Source: Bacteroidales bacterium
GTDB lineage: Bacteria > Bacteroidota > Bacteroidia > Bacteroidales > Bacteroidaceae
Reading direction: 5' to 3'
Length of the DNA stretch: 7,565 bases
Assembly: GCA_004557285.1 (NCBI GenBank)
Contig: SFEK01000101.1
Coordinates: forward strand, 1 to 7,565
Under the pieces are notes generated by a model. The model was not told the origin of the DNA. It ran no database searches and was given only the letters and a program-made list of their open reading frames with translations. The first letter of the stretch is position 1; every line of letters starts with the position of its first letter. Shown piece after piece: positions 1 to 6,184 of this stretch. Position numbers and translations under genes: made by a program.

Positions 1-46
1 TTCTGCAATAAAAAGAGCCAATATCTTTAAAAATATCTGATTTTTT

Positions 47-79
47 TGTAGGTTATCCCACGATTTGAGACAACCTACA
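47..79. repeat. Inverted repeat TGTAGGTT / AACCTACA
   Basis: Perfect 8-bp arms at 47-54 and 72-79 are separated by 17 bases. On the plus strand a run of seven T precedes the stem instead of following it, so the geometry does not fit an intrinsic terminator for either strand. It could be a protein-binding site or the remains of a structured intergenic element. The function is unknown. Confidence 0.45.
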
Positions 80-90
80 TATAATTCTGC

Positions 91-120
91 ATCGGAAAGT
101 AGTTTTAGTTTACTGCCGAT
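91..120. repeat. Imperfect hairpin in the left intergenic region
   Basis: ATCGG (91-95) pairs with CCGAT (116-120), and AGTA (98-101) pairs with TACT (111-114) across a small internal bulge. This leaves a nine-base loop. It lies about 110 bases past the operon's stop codon. No T-tract follows it on either strand, so a terminator role is only a weak possibility. Confidence 0.4.
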
Positions 121-231
121 TATATAATCCAGAAATACAGAACACATTAGCGTTCAGTGGATATTCACACATGCCAAGACATCAACATAGAATAAATTAT
201 TGTCACAAAAATCTGCAGCACCGGCCATAGA

Positions 232-1269
232 TTAACTATTCTTTTTATAGCTCTGCACCGCCCAACATCCCATCAGTGTGCCAATGCCCGCGAGGGCTAT
301 GACCTGGTGGGCTGTTTCATGCAGTCCACCTCTGCGGATAAAGACGGTGCGGATGGCATCGATGAAGTAGTGCATGGGATTGATATAGGTGGTAAGATAG
401 GCCCACTGAGGCATGGAGCGCGTGGGGGTGAAAAGGCCCGAAAGCAGCATGATGCTCACCACAAAGAACCACATGACGAATATGGCCTGCTGCATGGTGT
501 CAGAGTAGTTGGACACGATGAGTCCAAACGATGAGAAGAACAGCGCCAGCAGCATGGCAAGCACATAGATGAGCCACACCGGGCCTGCAGGTGAGATATC
601 ATAGACAAGCCACGCCAACAACAGACATACGGTAATGACAAACAGCGCAATGAGCCAGTAAGGGATCAGTTTCGCCAGGATGAACGACCACTTTGAGACA
701 GGTGTAACGTTGATTTGTTCGATGGTACCAGCCTCCTTCTCACCAACGATATTGAGTGTGGGCAGAAAGCCCGTCATCAGCATCATCACAATGGCAAACA
801 GAGCAGGAATCATGAAAAGTTTGTAGTTTTGTTGCTTATTATAGAGGGTAAGCACGGAAGCTGCAGAGAACGTTGAGACAGGAGCACTGATTATCTGCGA
901 GAGATAGGCACTACCCATCGAGCCCTTGGTGCCATTGACGGCATTGGCTGCGATGAGATACTTGCCATCACGAATCTCGAGGATAACATCGGCCCTACCC
1001 ATTTCTATATCTTTCATGGCCTCAACATAGGTGTTTTTCTGTCCACCGAAGATGAAATAGTTGGAGGCTGCAATCTGCTGTACCAATCGCTGCGACTCCA
1101 CGGTGTGGTCAATATCTACAACATCCACCACGATGTTCTTCACCTCCATCTGCATCACCCACGGCATCACGCACATAATCACGACAGGGAACATGATAAT
1201 GAGTTTGGGCAGAAACGCATTGCGGCGTATCTGCAGGAACTCTTTTTGCAGGAGATATTTCAGTGTCAT
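232..1269 (-). CDS. ABC-2 type efflux permease (YbhR-like), last gene of operon
   Basis: Inner-membrane subunit of an ABC-2 exporter, 345 residues, the usual size for the family. A first membrane segment lies at about residues 21-39. A large extracytoplasmic domain follows (about 45-150), then five hydrophobic segments from about 151 to the C-terminus. The family motif GEKEAGTIEQINVTPV (176-191) follows the second membrane helix, where the cytoplasmic coupling segment contacts the ATPase. A second conserved patch, LLSGLFTPTRSMP (275-287), precedes the last re-entrant/helix region. The ATG at 1267-1269 is only five bases beyond the stop of the preceding permease, so the two are translationally linked. 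It is clearly paralogous to that neighbour (shared KEKGT/KEAGT and SG-F-P-SMP patterns), so the pair probably forms a heterodimeric transmembrane channel. The substrate cannot be told from sequence. Confidence 0.9.
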   Translation of the reverse strand: MTLKYLLQKEFLQIRRNAFLPKLIIMFPVVIMCVMPWVMQMEVKNIVVDVVDIDHTVESQRLVQQIAASNYFIFGGQKNTYVEAMKDIEMGRADVILEIRDGKYLIAANAVNGTKGSMGSAYLSQIISAPVSTFSAASVLTLYNKQQNYKLFMIPALFAIVMMLMTGFLPTLNIVGEKEAGTIEQINVTPVSKWSFILAKLIPYWLIALFVITVCLLLAWLVYDISPAGPVWLIYVLAMLLALFFSSFGLIVSNYSDTMQQAIFVMWFFVVSIMLLSGLFTPTRSMPQWAYLTTYINPMHYFIDAIRTVFIRRGGLHETAHQVIALAGIGTLMGCWAVQSYKKNS

Positions 1270-1274
1270 ATCAA

Positions 1275-2324
1275 TTATTCTAATCTTACATTAAACTTCT
1301 TCAGCGCTATGGCAAGCAGCACTACCGTCATCATTGCCAGCACAGTCACCTCGTGAGCCACTTCGCCTATACCCACACCCATAATCATCAGCTTGCGCAT
1401 AGCCTCGATATAGTAGCGTGGCGGCACGACAGCTGATATCCATTGCAGGATGGTTGGCATCGACTCTACAGGAAACAGCATGCCCGACAGCATCATCACA
1501 GGCATCAACAGTACCATGGCCGACATCAACAGCGCTACAAGTTGCGTTTGTGCTATGTTGGAGATGAGTAGGCCTAACGAAAGTGCCAACAGAATATAGA
1601 GAGCGCTCACGGCTAATATCCAGAACAGCGAACCGGCCAATGGCACTCCCAACACGAAACGTGCCATCAACAAGATGGTGATGAGGATGCCGAAGGCCAG
1701 CACCAGATAGGGCACCGCCTTGGCGATAATCACCATCAATGGGCGCACAGGTGATACCAACAGCACTTCCATCGTACCTTTCTCTTTCTCACGGACAATC
1801 GAAATCGAGGTCATCATGGCACAGATGAGCATCAGTAGCATACCCATGATGGCTGGCACGAAGTTATAGGCCGACTTCATCTGAGGATTGTATAAAAGTG
1901 AAGAGCGAATGGTGAAGAGTGAAAAATTTGCTTCTGCCATGATTTGTTGGGCATAGGTGGTCCATTGCTGAGCCATATTGGGGTCGCTGCCATCAACCAT
2001 CATCTGCATACCATGATTCCGCGCAAACACCAGCGCCATGTCAGCCTTCTGACTACGGATGAGCTGTTCGGCTTCCTGTGGCGTGTTCACCGTCTGCGTG
2101 ATAATAAAATATTCCGATTGTGCCAGTCGTTCTACAGCCTGCTGTGTACGGGGCGACATTTCAGAGGTGACCACCACCGTGCGCACATTCTTCACATCAG
2201 TGGTGATGGCAAAGCCGAAGAGCAGCATCAACACCACAGGCATAACGAAGAGTATCAGCATCGTACGCTTGTCGCGCAGGATGTGCTTGGTTTCCTTGAT
2301 TACAAATGCTATAAACTGTTTCAT
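1275..2324 (-). CDS. ABC-2 type efflux permease (YbhS-like)
   Basis: Inner-membrane permease of about 349 residues and partner of the permease that follows. From the chosen Met there is a short cytoplasmic N-terminus (KETKHILRDKR). Membrane segment 1 follows at about 22-41, then an extracytoplasmic domain to about 150, and five further hydrophobic segments. The family signature REKEKGTMEVLLVSPV (178-193) marks the coupling region, and MLSGMLFPVESMP (278-290) is the second conserved patch. The frame is open 10 codons further upstream to a GTG at 2352-2354, which would overlap the ATPase stop. I prefer the ATG at 2322-2324 because it gives the family-typical start MKQFIAFV and leaves a 19-base gap. 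The DNA for the end of the periplasmic loop carries a degenerate 14-bp duplication (1898-1925). Assignment to the family is firm; the exported compound is unknown. Confidence 0.9.
   Translation of the reverse strand: MKQFIAFVIKETKHILRDKRTMLILFVMPVVLMLLFGFAITTDVKNVRTVVVTSEMSPRTQQAVERLAQSEYFIITQTVNTPQEAEQLIRSQKADMALVFARNHGMQMMVDGSDPNMAQQWTTYAQQIMAEANFSLFTIRSSLLYNPQMKSAYNFVPAIMGMLLMLICAMMTSISIVREKEKGTMEVLLVSPVRPLMVIIAKAVPYLVLAFGILITILLMARFVLGVPLAGSLFWILAVSALYILLALSLGLLISNIAQTQLVALLMSAMVLLMPVMMLSGMLFPVESMPTILQWISAVVPPRYYIEAMRKLMIMGVGIGEVAHEVTVLAMMTVVLLAIALKKFNVRLE
1898..1925. repeat. Degenerate 14-bp tandem duplication inside the permease gene
   Basis: GTGAAGAGCGAATG (1898-1911) is followed directly by GTGAAGAGTGAAAA (1912-1925), with 11 of 14 positions identical. 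It lies in the coding sequence for the end of the extracytoplasmic loop, just before the second membrane helix. Fourteen is not a multiple of three, so a copy-number change would shift the frame. With only two diverged copies, however, slippage is unlikely. Confidence 0.5.
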
Positions 2325-2343
2325 TGCTCTAAACGCTATACGA

Positions 2344-3810
2344 TCAACTGTCACTACGGGTGGCTTGGCGGGCCAGATAGGTAAACACGTGGTCCATATC
2401 GGGTTGGTGGAAACGCTGTTTCAGTTCATCGGGTGTACCGAGTGCACTGATTTTGCCGTCAACCATGATAGAGATACGGTCACAATATTCCGCCTCGTCC
2501 ATATAGTGTGTGGTTACAAAAACGGTGATACCACGACGGGCAGCGTCATAGATAAGTTCCCAAAACTGACGACGTGTGGCAGGATCGACGCCACCCGTAG
2601 GTTCGTCGAGGAACACCACACCTGGGTCGTGGAATATCGAGACCGAGAAGGCCAGCTTCTGCTTCCAACCTAATGGTAAAGAACCCACCAGATCGTCAGT
2701 GTGTTCTTCAAACTTCAACTGTTTCAGTACCTCGTCCATCTTCCTTGTTACTTCTTCCTTGTTCATGCCATAGATGCCGGCAAAGAGACGGATATTCTCG
2801 GCAACAGTCAGGTCTTCGTAGAGTGAGAACCGCTGCGACATATAGCCAATGTGCTTTTTGATTTGTTCATATTCCGTGCGGATGTCGTAGCCTACCACCC
2901 TACCCGTTCCACTGGTGGGCTGATTCAGGCCTGTCAGCATGTGCATCGCTGTGGTCTTGCCAGCACCGTTGGACCCTAAGAATCCGAAAATCTCGCCTCT
3001 CTTTACGCTGAATGAGATGTCGTCAACGGCATGGAATGAGCCAAAGGCTTTTACCAGATGTTCTACCTCGATGACATTCTCACTTGAACCTTGAACCTTG
3101 AACCTTGAACCATCCTCGATGCCTGGCGGGTTAAAGATACTGGCAAACCGGGTGAGGATATCATCGGGAGTGCCAATACCGCGCACCCTCCCTTGGTCTA
3201 GGAAAGCCACGCGTTCACAACAGCGCACTTCATCGAGATAAGGTGTTGAAGCCACGATAGTGATGCCACTTTGCTTCAACATCAGCAGCATCTCCCATAA
3301 CTCCTTACGGCTCACAGGATCAACACCTGTAGTAGGCTCGTCGAGTAAGAGAACACTGGGCTGGTGTACCAATGCACACGAGAGTGCCAGCTTCTGCTTC
3401 ATACCTCCCGAGAGAGCCCCCGCCTTACGGTCTTTGAAGCGTTCTATCTGCGAGTATATGGCCTTGATGGTGTCGTAGCCTTTTTCAACAGTAGTACCGA
3501 AAAGCGTAGCAAAAAAGTTCAGGTTCTCCTCGATGGTGAGGTCCTGGTAGAGCGAGAACTTTCCTGGCATATATCCCACCCTGCTGCGCACCTCGCGCAT
3601 CTGCTTCACCACATCGTAACCATCTACCGCCACCGTTCCAACATCAGGCAGCAACAGGGAACAGAGGATGCGAAACAATGATGTCTTGCCAGCGCCATCG
3701 GGGCCAATCAGTCCGAAGACCTCGCCCTTGCCAACTGTAAACGATACATCGCTGAGTGCCTGCACCCGTCCGTACGATTTACTGATATTCTTTACATCAA
3801 TGGCATTCAT
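2344..3810 (-). CDS. Tandem-NBD ABC exporter ATPase (YbhF-like)
   Basis: Cytoplasmic ATPase of 488 residues with two ABC domains in one chain, so a single polypeptide can energise the two downstream permeases. NBD1: Walker A GPDGAGKT (36-43), signature LSGGMKQ (133-139), Walker B LLLDEPT (154-160). NBD2: Walker A GSNGAGKT (279-286), Q-loop Q326, signature position LPLGWKQ (378-384), Walker B FLDEPT (400-405), H-switch H435. NBD1 has Gly83 where the Q-loop glutamine belongs (YMPGKF) and Pro190 where the switch histidine belongs (STPYLDE). NBD2 has the degenerate signature. The linker (about 223-246) is encoded by four 7-bp repeats. The protein is shorter than E. coli YbhF (about 580 residues as I recall). 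The ATG at 3808-3810 lies 16 bases past the adaptor stop, and MNAIDVKNISKSYG is a typical ABC start. Function as an exporter ATPase is firm. Confidence 0.93.
   Translation of the reverse strand: MNAIDVKNISKSYGRVQALSDVSFTVGKGEVFGLIGPDGAGKTSLFRILCSLLLPDVGTVAVDGYDVVKQMREVRSRVGYMPGKFSLYQDLTIEENLNFFATLFGTTVEKGYDTIKAIYSQIERFKDRKAGALSGGMKQKLALSCALVHQPSVLLLDEPTTGVDPVSRKELWEMLLMLKQSGITIVASTPYLDEVRCCERVAFLDQGRVRGIGTPDDILTRFASIFNPPGIEDGSRFKVQGSSENVIEVEHLVKAFGSFHAVDDISFSVKRGEIFGFLGSNGAGKTTAMHMLTGLNQPTSGTGRVVGYDIRTEYEQIKKHIGYMSQRFSLYEDLTVAENIRLFAGIYGMNKEEVTRKMDEVLKQLKFEEHTDDLVGSLPLGWKQKLAFSVSIFHDPGVVFLDEPTGGVDPATRRQFWELIYDAARRGITVFVTTHYMDEAEYCDRISIMVDGKISALGTPDELKQRFHQPDMDHVFTYLARQATRSDS
3083..3111. repeat. 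Four perfect 7-bp tandem repeats (TTGAACC) in the ATPase linker
   Basis: TTGAACC occurs at 3084-3090, 3091-3097, 3098-3104 and 3105-3111, with the base before it extending the match to 29 bases. On the coding strand it reads as repeated GGTTCAA and encodes GSRFKVQGSS at about residues 234-243, between the two ATPase domains. Seven is not a multiple of three, so each unit gained or lost shifts the frame. I followed both shifted frames: one meets TGA at 3080-3082, the other TAG at 3063-3065. Either change would therefore truncate the protein right after NBD1. Confidence 0.9.
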
Positions 3811-3828
3811 AATTGTCGATTATCAATT
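3811..3828. repeat. Short inverted repeat at the adaptor/ATPase junction
   Basis: AATTG (3811-3815) and CAATT (3824-3828) are complementary arms around eight bases. They fill the whole junction between the adaptor stop (3827-3829) and the ATPase start codon (3808-3810). In the mRNA this small AU-rich stem would sit immediately before the AUG. Five A/U-rich base pairs are weak, so any effect on initiation is speculative. Confidence 0.35.
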
Positions 3829-4720
3829 AGAATTTGACTTCGCCGTACATACCAATCTTCACGAATCCATCGTTTTTGATAGCCACCTTGACAGCATATA
3901 CCAAGTCGGCACGCTCGTCATCAGTCAGGATGGTCTTAGGTGTAAACTCAGAACGAGACGATATCCAGCTGATTTTACCAGCATACTCCTTACGCTGTCC
4001 GTCGCCATAGTCGGCAAACACCTTTACCTGCTGGCCTATCTTGATGTTCTGCAACTGAGCAGAAGTAACGTAGGCACGCAGGTGCATCGACTCGGTATCG
4101 GCAATCTTAAACAACGGTTTACCAACACTCACATACTCACCCCGTTCAACATATTTCTCAAGTATGGTTCCCTTGGTGGGAGTCATGACGTGGCACTTGC
4201 GCAGCATATCCTGCAACTGTGCTTTCTGTACATCGGCAGCTGCTGTCTGCTTGTCGAGGGCATGAGTGCTGGTACTTAGCGATGATATCTGCGCATCCAA
4301 CTGTTTCTGCAGCACCTTCACCTGACTTGTGGCATCGTCGAACATCTTCGAGGGGGCTGCCCCATCGGCTACCAGTTCGCGATAGCGCTGCTCGTCTTGT
4401 TGGGCCTTGGCCAACTGCTGGCGTGTGGCTGCTATCTGGCGTTCCATATCAGGCTTCTGACTCTGATACACCGCTTTGGTGGCATCCATCTGCTGAATCT
4501 TCAGCCATGTCTGTGTGGTGTCGATGAGCCCCACCTGACGAGTTGCCTCAATCATGTCACCTTCGTTCACATCGAACGACAGCAGTGTCCCACTCTGTTC
4601 GGCAAACACGGTGGTTTCGGTAGCCTCGAACGTACCCGTAGCATCGTAGTCTATCTCGTTGTTTCCGCAGGCTGCCACCATCAGCGCCACACCTGCCAGT
4701 ATGAATCTTGTCGCTTTCAT
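3827..4720 (-). CDS. HlyD-family periplasmic adaptor lipoprotein (YbhG-like)
   Basis: Membrane fusion protein of 297 residues linking the inner-membrane ABC transporter to the outer membrane channel. The start MKATRFILAGVALMVAAC gives a lipoprotein signal with lipobox VAAC and lipidation at Cys18. The first half of the lipoyl-like domain lies at about 36-66 (FAEQSGTLLSFDVNEGD). A long Gln/Ala-rich coiled-coil hairpin spans about 67-176. Its turn, RYRELVADGAAPSKMFDDA (112-130), resembles the TolC-contacting hairpin tip of AcrA-type adaptors. The second lipoyl half (about 177-208, TPTKGTILEKYVERGEYV) and a beta-barrel region follow. The frame extends to a TTG at 4748-4750 overlapping the upstream stop, but that start would bury the signal peptide behind a Thr/Asn-rich stretch, so I use the ATG at 4718-4720. 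The order channel, adaptor, ATPase, permeases supports an efflux role. Confidence 0.9.
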   Translation of the reverse strand: MKATRFILAGVALMVAACGNNEIDYDATGTFEATETTVFAEQSGTLLSFDVNEGDMIEATRQVGLIDTTQTWLKIQQMDATKAVYQSQKPDMERQIAATRQQLAKAQQDEQRYRELVADGAAPSKMFDDATSQVKVLQKQLDAQISSLSTSTHALDKQTAAADVQKAQLQDMLRKCHVMTPTKGTILEKYVERGEYVSVGKPLFKIADTESMHLRAYVTSAQLQNIKIGQQVKVFADYGDGQRKEYAGKISWISSRSEFTPKTILTDDERADLVYAVKVAIKNDGFVKIGMYGEVKF

Positions 4721-4744
4721 ATTCGTGTAATTCGTTAAATTCGT
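4721..4744. repeat. Three ATTCGT repeats, 9-bp spacing, just upstream of the adaptor start
   Basis: ATTCGT occurs at 4721-4726, 4730-4735 and 4739-4744, exactly nine bases apart. In the mRNA this is repeated ACGAAU, ending at the base before the adaptor AUG. It fills the 26-base gap between the TolC-like gene's stop and that AUG, where a ribosome-binding region would lie. No purine-rich Shine-Dalgarno is visible. Confidence 0.7.
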
Positions 4745-4746
4745 GG

Positions 4747-6027
4747 TCAAAATGGATTGTTTGTCGTGTATTTGTTGTCATATATCTCTTTCAGCATCTC
4801 AATCTCGTGTACCGACTGTTGCACACAGGCCGCATTCTCCTGATTGATCTCGCGTACCAGATCGTTCACATCGATGATGCCGTGCGCCAGTTTCGATTCT
4901 GCCGCTTTTCTCACAGCCTGTCGCAGCGATATAATCTCGCCGTCTTGCGCCATCAGCTTCTGATAGCGCGCGATGTCCTCGTTCTGTTGAATCTGATCCA
5001 GATAATTATTGAAGAGGAACACCTCCCTACTGTTTTCCGTCATATTGCGCTGCAACTGCAACTTTGCCTTGTCGTTCTTGCGGGTATAGAGGGCACCGAT
5101 ATTCCATGTAATACGTGCGCCGATGATGCCGTTCCAGCTCCATTTATGGCGCATCATGTCCTCAAACATATTCATACCTGGATAACCATAAAATCCTTGT
5201 GCAAACACACCCACCTTCGGCATCAGCGCGGCGTTGAGTGCTTTTTCCTGAGCATTCAGCACGCTGAGCTGTGCATCCAGTGCCTTCAGTTCCGGACGAC
5301 GGTTTTCAGCCATCACACCTCCACCATCAGCCTTCACCTGTGGTTTCCGTACCTCCGTCACCTCCATCCCACAAAATGTACTCAGCATGCGCTGTAACAT
5401 CTGCTTCTGCGATGCCAGTTCGGTGGCTTTCTGTACTGCGTTGAGTCGCTCTGCTTTCACACTTTGCAGGTCGCTTTCGGCTGCTGTACCTCGTTTGGTC
5501 ATCGACTCCAATTTGTTTTCGTTGCCTGCCAGCATTGTCTGCAAATCGTTGTTTAACTTGATCTGCTCATCTATCAACAACAATCCGAAATACATCTCAT
5601 TCACACGCTTGCGAACATGATATATATTTACTTCGTTCTGCGCTGTTTGTACCTTGCCCTGTTCACGGGCTATACGTTTTTGACTACCTATAACACCACC
5701 GTCGTAGATGGTTTGCTGTACATCGATACCCACTCGGTACTGATCCTTCGTCAGCCCCTGCATATCGATACCCATACCGCTCATCATTGTTTTCATCTCA
5801 TTGGGCCATGCCGTCACATCGCTCTGATATGTGGCCTGTGCCTGCGCTGATACTTGCGGTAGCCATCCCTTTTGGATGTTGACAATCGTCAACCGGGTGA
5901 TCTTCTCAATAAGTCCATACTGCTGTATCAGCGGATAATTCTTCTCTGCCGCCTGCTGGCATTCGTCCAGCGTCTGCCCCAATGCAGACATCGGCAACAT
6001 CAATAAAGCAATAACGATTTTCTTCAT
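4747..6027 (-). CDS. TolC-like outer membrane efflux protein
   Basis: Outer membrane channel of the pump, about 426 residues, normal for the OEP family. The signal peptide MKKIVIALLMLPMSALG with Gln18 as likely first mature residue is followed by LDECQQAAEKNYP, the common N-terminal helix start of the family. Two helical/beta halves can be seen: a first strand region YRVGIDVQQTIYDGG (about 98-112) and a second, GARITWNIGALYTRKN (about 299-314). Long Gln/Lys/Glu-rich helices lie between and after them. The frame also offers an ATG four codons upstream (6037-6039). I prefer 6025-6027 because it gives a standard signal peptide, and because the likely transcript start (near 6046) would leave only about 7 bases before the upper ATG. 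It is the first gene of the operon; its stop lies 26 bases before the adaptor ATG. Family assignment is firm, the exact start less so. Confidence 0.88.
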   Translation of the reverse strand: MKKIVIALLMLPMSALGQTLDECQQAAEKNYPLIQQYGLIEKITRLTIVNIQKGWLPQVSAQAQATYQSDVTAWPNEMKTMMSGMGIDMQGLTKDQYRVGIDVQQTIYDGGVIGSQKRIAREQGKVQTAQNEVNIYHVRKRVNEMYFGLLLIDEQIKLNNDLQTMLAGNENKLESMTKRGTAAESDLQSVKAERLNAVQKATELASQKQMLQRMLSTFCGMEVTEVRKPQVKADGGGVMAENRRPELKALDAQLSVLNAQEKALNAALMPKVGVFAQGFYGYPGMNMFEDMMRHKWSWNGIIGARITWNIGALYTRKNDKAKLQLQRNMTENSREVFLFNNYLDQIQQNEDIARYQKLMAQDGEIISLRQAVRKAAESKLAHGIIDVNDLVREINQENAACVQQSVHEIEMLKEIYDNKYTTNNPF

Positions 6028-6052
6028 ATCTTTTGTCATTGAATACTAGGTG

Positions 6053-6060
6053 CAAAAGTA
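6053..6060 (-). promoter_or_regulatory. Bacteroidetes-type -7 box of the efflux operon
   Basis: Read on the minus strand this is TACTTTTG, matching the TAnnTTTG -7 consensus of the Bacteroidetes primary sigma factor. Transcription would start near 6045-6049, a short distance before the TolC-like start codon. No good TTTG -33 element lies 19-21 bases further upstream, which would fit an activator-dependent promoter, but that is inference. Confidence 0.6.
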
Positions 6061-6101
6061 CATCGTTATTTTCATTTATGCGTTATCCGCAGGAATGCAA
6101 A

Positions 6102-6140
6102 AATGTTCTTTTTGTTCGTTTTATATAAAATCAGAACATT
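6102..6140. promoter_or_regulatory. Inverted repeat AATGTTCT / AGAACATT, candidate AraC-type operator
   Basis: AATGTTCT (6102-6109) and AGAACATT (6133-6140) are perfect 8-bp inverted arms between two divergent promoters. A further GTTC half-site lies at 6114-6117. The left arm sits roughly 55-65 bases upstream of the predicted efflux-operon transcript start. The right arm covers the -33 region of the regulator's promoter. Such placement suits binding by the divergently encoded regulator, but no binding consensus is known to me for this protein. Confidence 0.45.
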
Positions 6141-6157
6141 ATTTCGCTAAAAATAAT

Positions 6158-6165
6158 TATCTTTG
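6158..6165 (+). promoter_or_regulatory. Bacteroidetes-type -7 box of the AraC-type regulator gene
   Basis: TATCTTTG matches TAnnTTTG and lies 19 bases before the ATG at 6185, predicting a leader of only about 12-15 bases. The -33 region coincides with the AGAACATT half-site and contains no clear TTTG. Confidence 0.65.
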
Positions 6166-6174
6166 CAAACAATA

Positions 6175-6182
6175 AGAACATA
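6175..6182 (+). promoter_or_regulatory. Third GAACA half-site overlapping the regulator's leader
   Basis: AGAACATA repeats seven of eight bases of the half-site at 6133-6140, in the same orientation and exactly 42 bases away, about four helical turns. It lies just after the predicted transcript start and before the ATG, a position that suits autorepression. This is inference from spacing only. Confidence 0.4.
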
Positions 6183-6184
6183 TT

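Larger units (their letters stand above)
1..231. other. Gene-free AT-rich region downstream of the efflux operon
   Basis: No convincing reading frame is visible on either strand. The region lies beyond the stop codon of the last efflux permease. It contains two inverted repeats (47-79 and 91-120), listed separately. Neither is followed by a T-run on either strand, so I cannot name a standard factor-independent terminator for the operon here. No tRNA or insertion-sequence end is recognisable. Confidence 0.6.

Noticed and set aside
201..231. GC-rich stretch followed on the minus strand by ATTTTTG as the operon terminator
   Set aside because: The GC-rich bases do not form a stem of useful length; only short self-complementary hexamers are present.
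2059..2673. Plus-strand open frame across the permease and ATPase genes
   Set aside because: It lies opposite two clearly conserved genes, and its translation has no coherent domain.
3083..3111. CRISPR-like reading of the TTGAACC array
   Set aside because: The units are 7 bp and directly adjacent without spacers, so this is a simple tandem repeat.
3668..4279. Plus-strand open frame of about 200 codons across the ATPase/adaptor junction
   Set aside because: It is antisense to the ATPase start and the adaptor gene; the composition is that of a shadow frame and no promoter is evident.
4748..4750. TTG start for the adaptor, overlapping the TolC-like stop
   Set aside because: It would add ten Thr/Asn-rich residues before an excellent lipoprotein signal peptide that already begins with ATG at 4718-4720.
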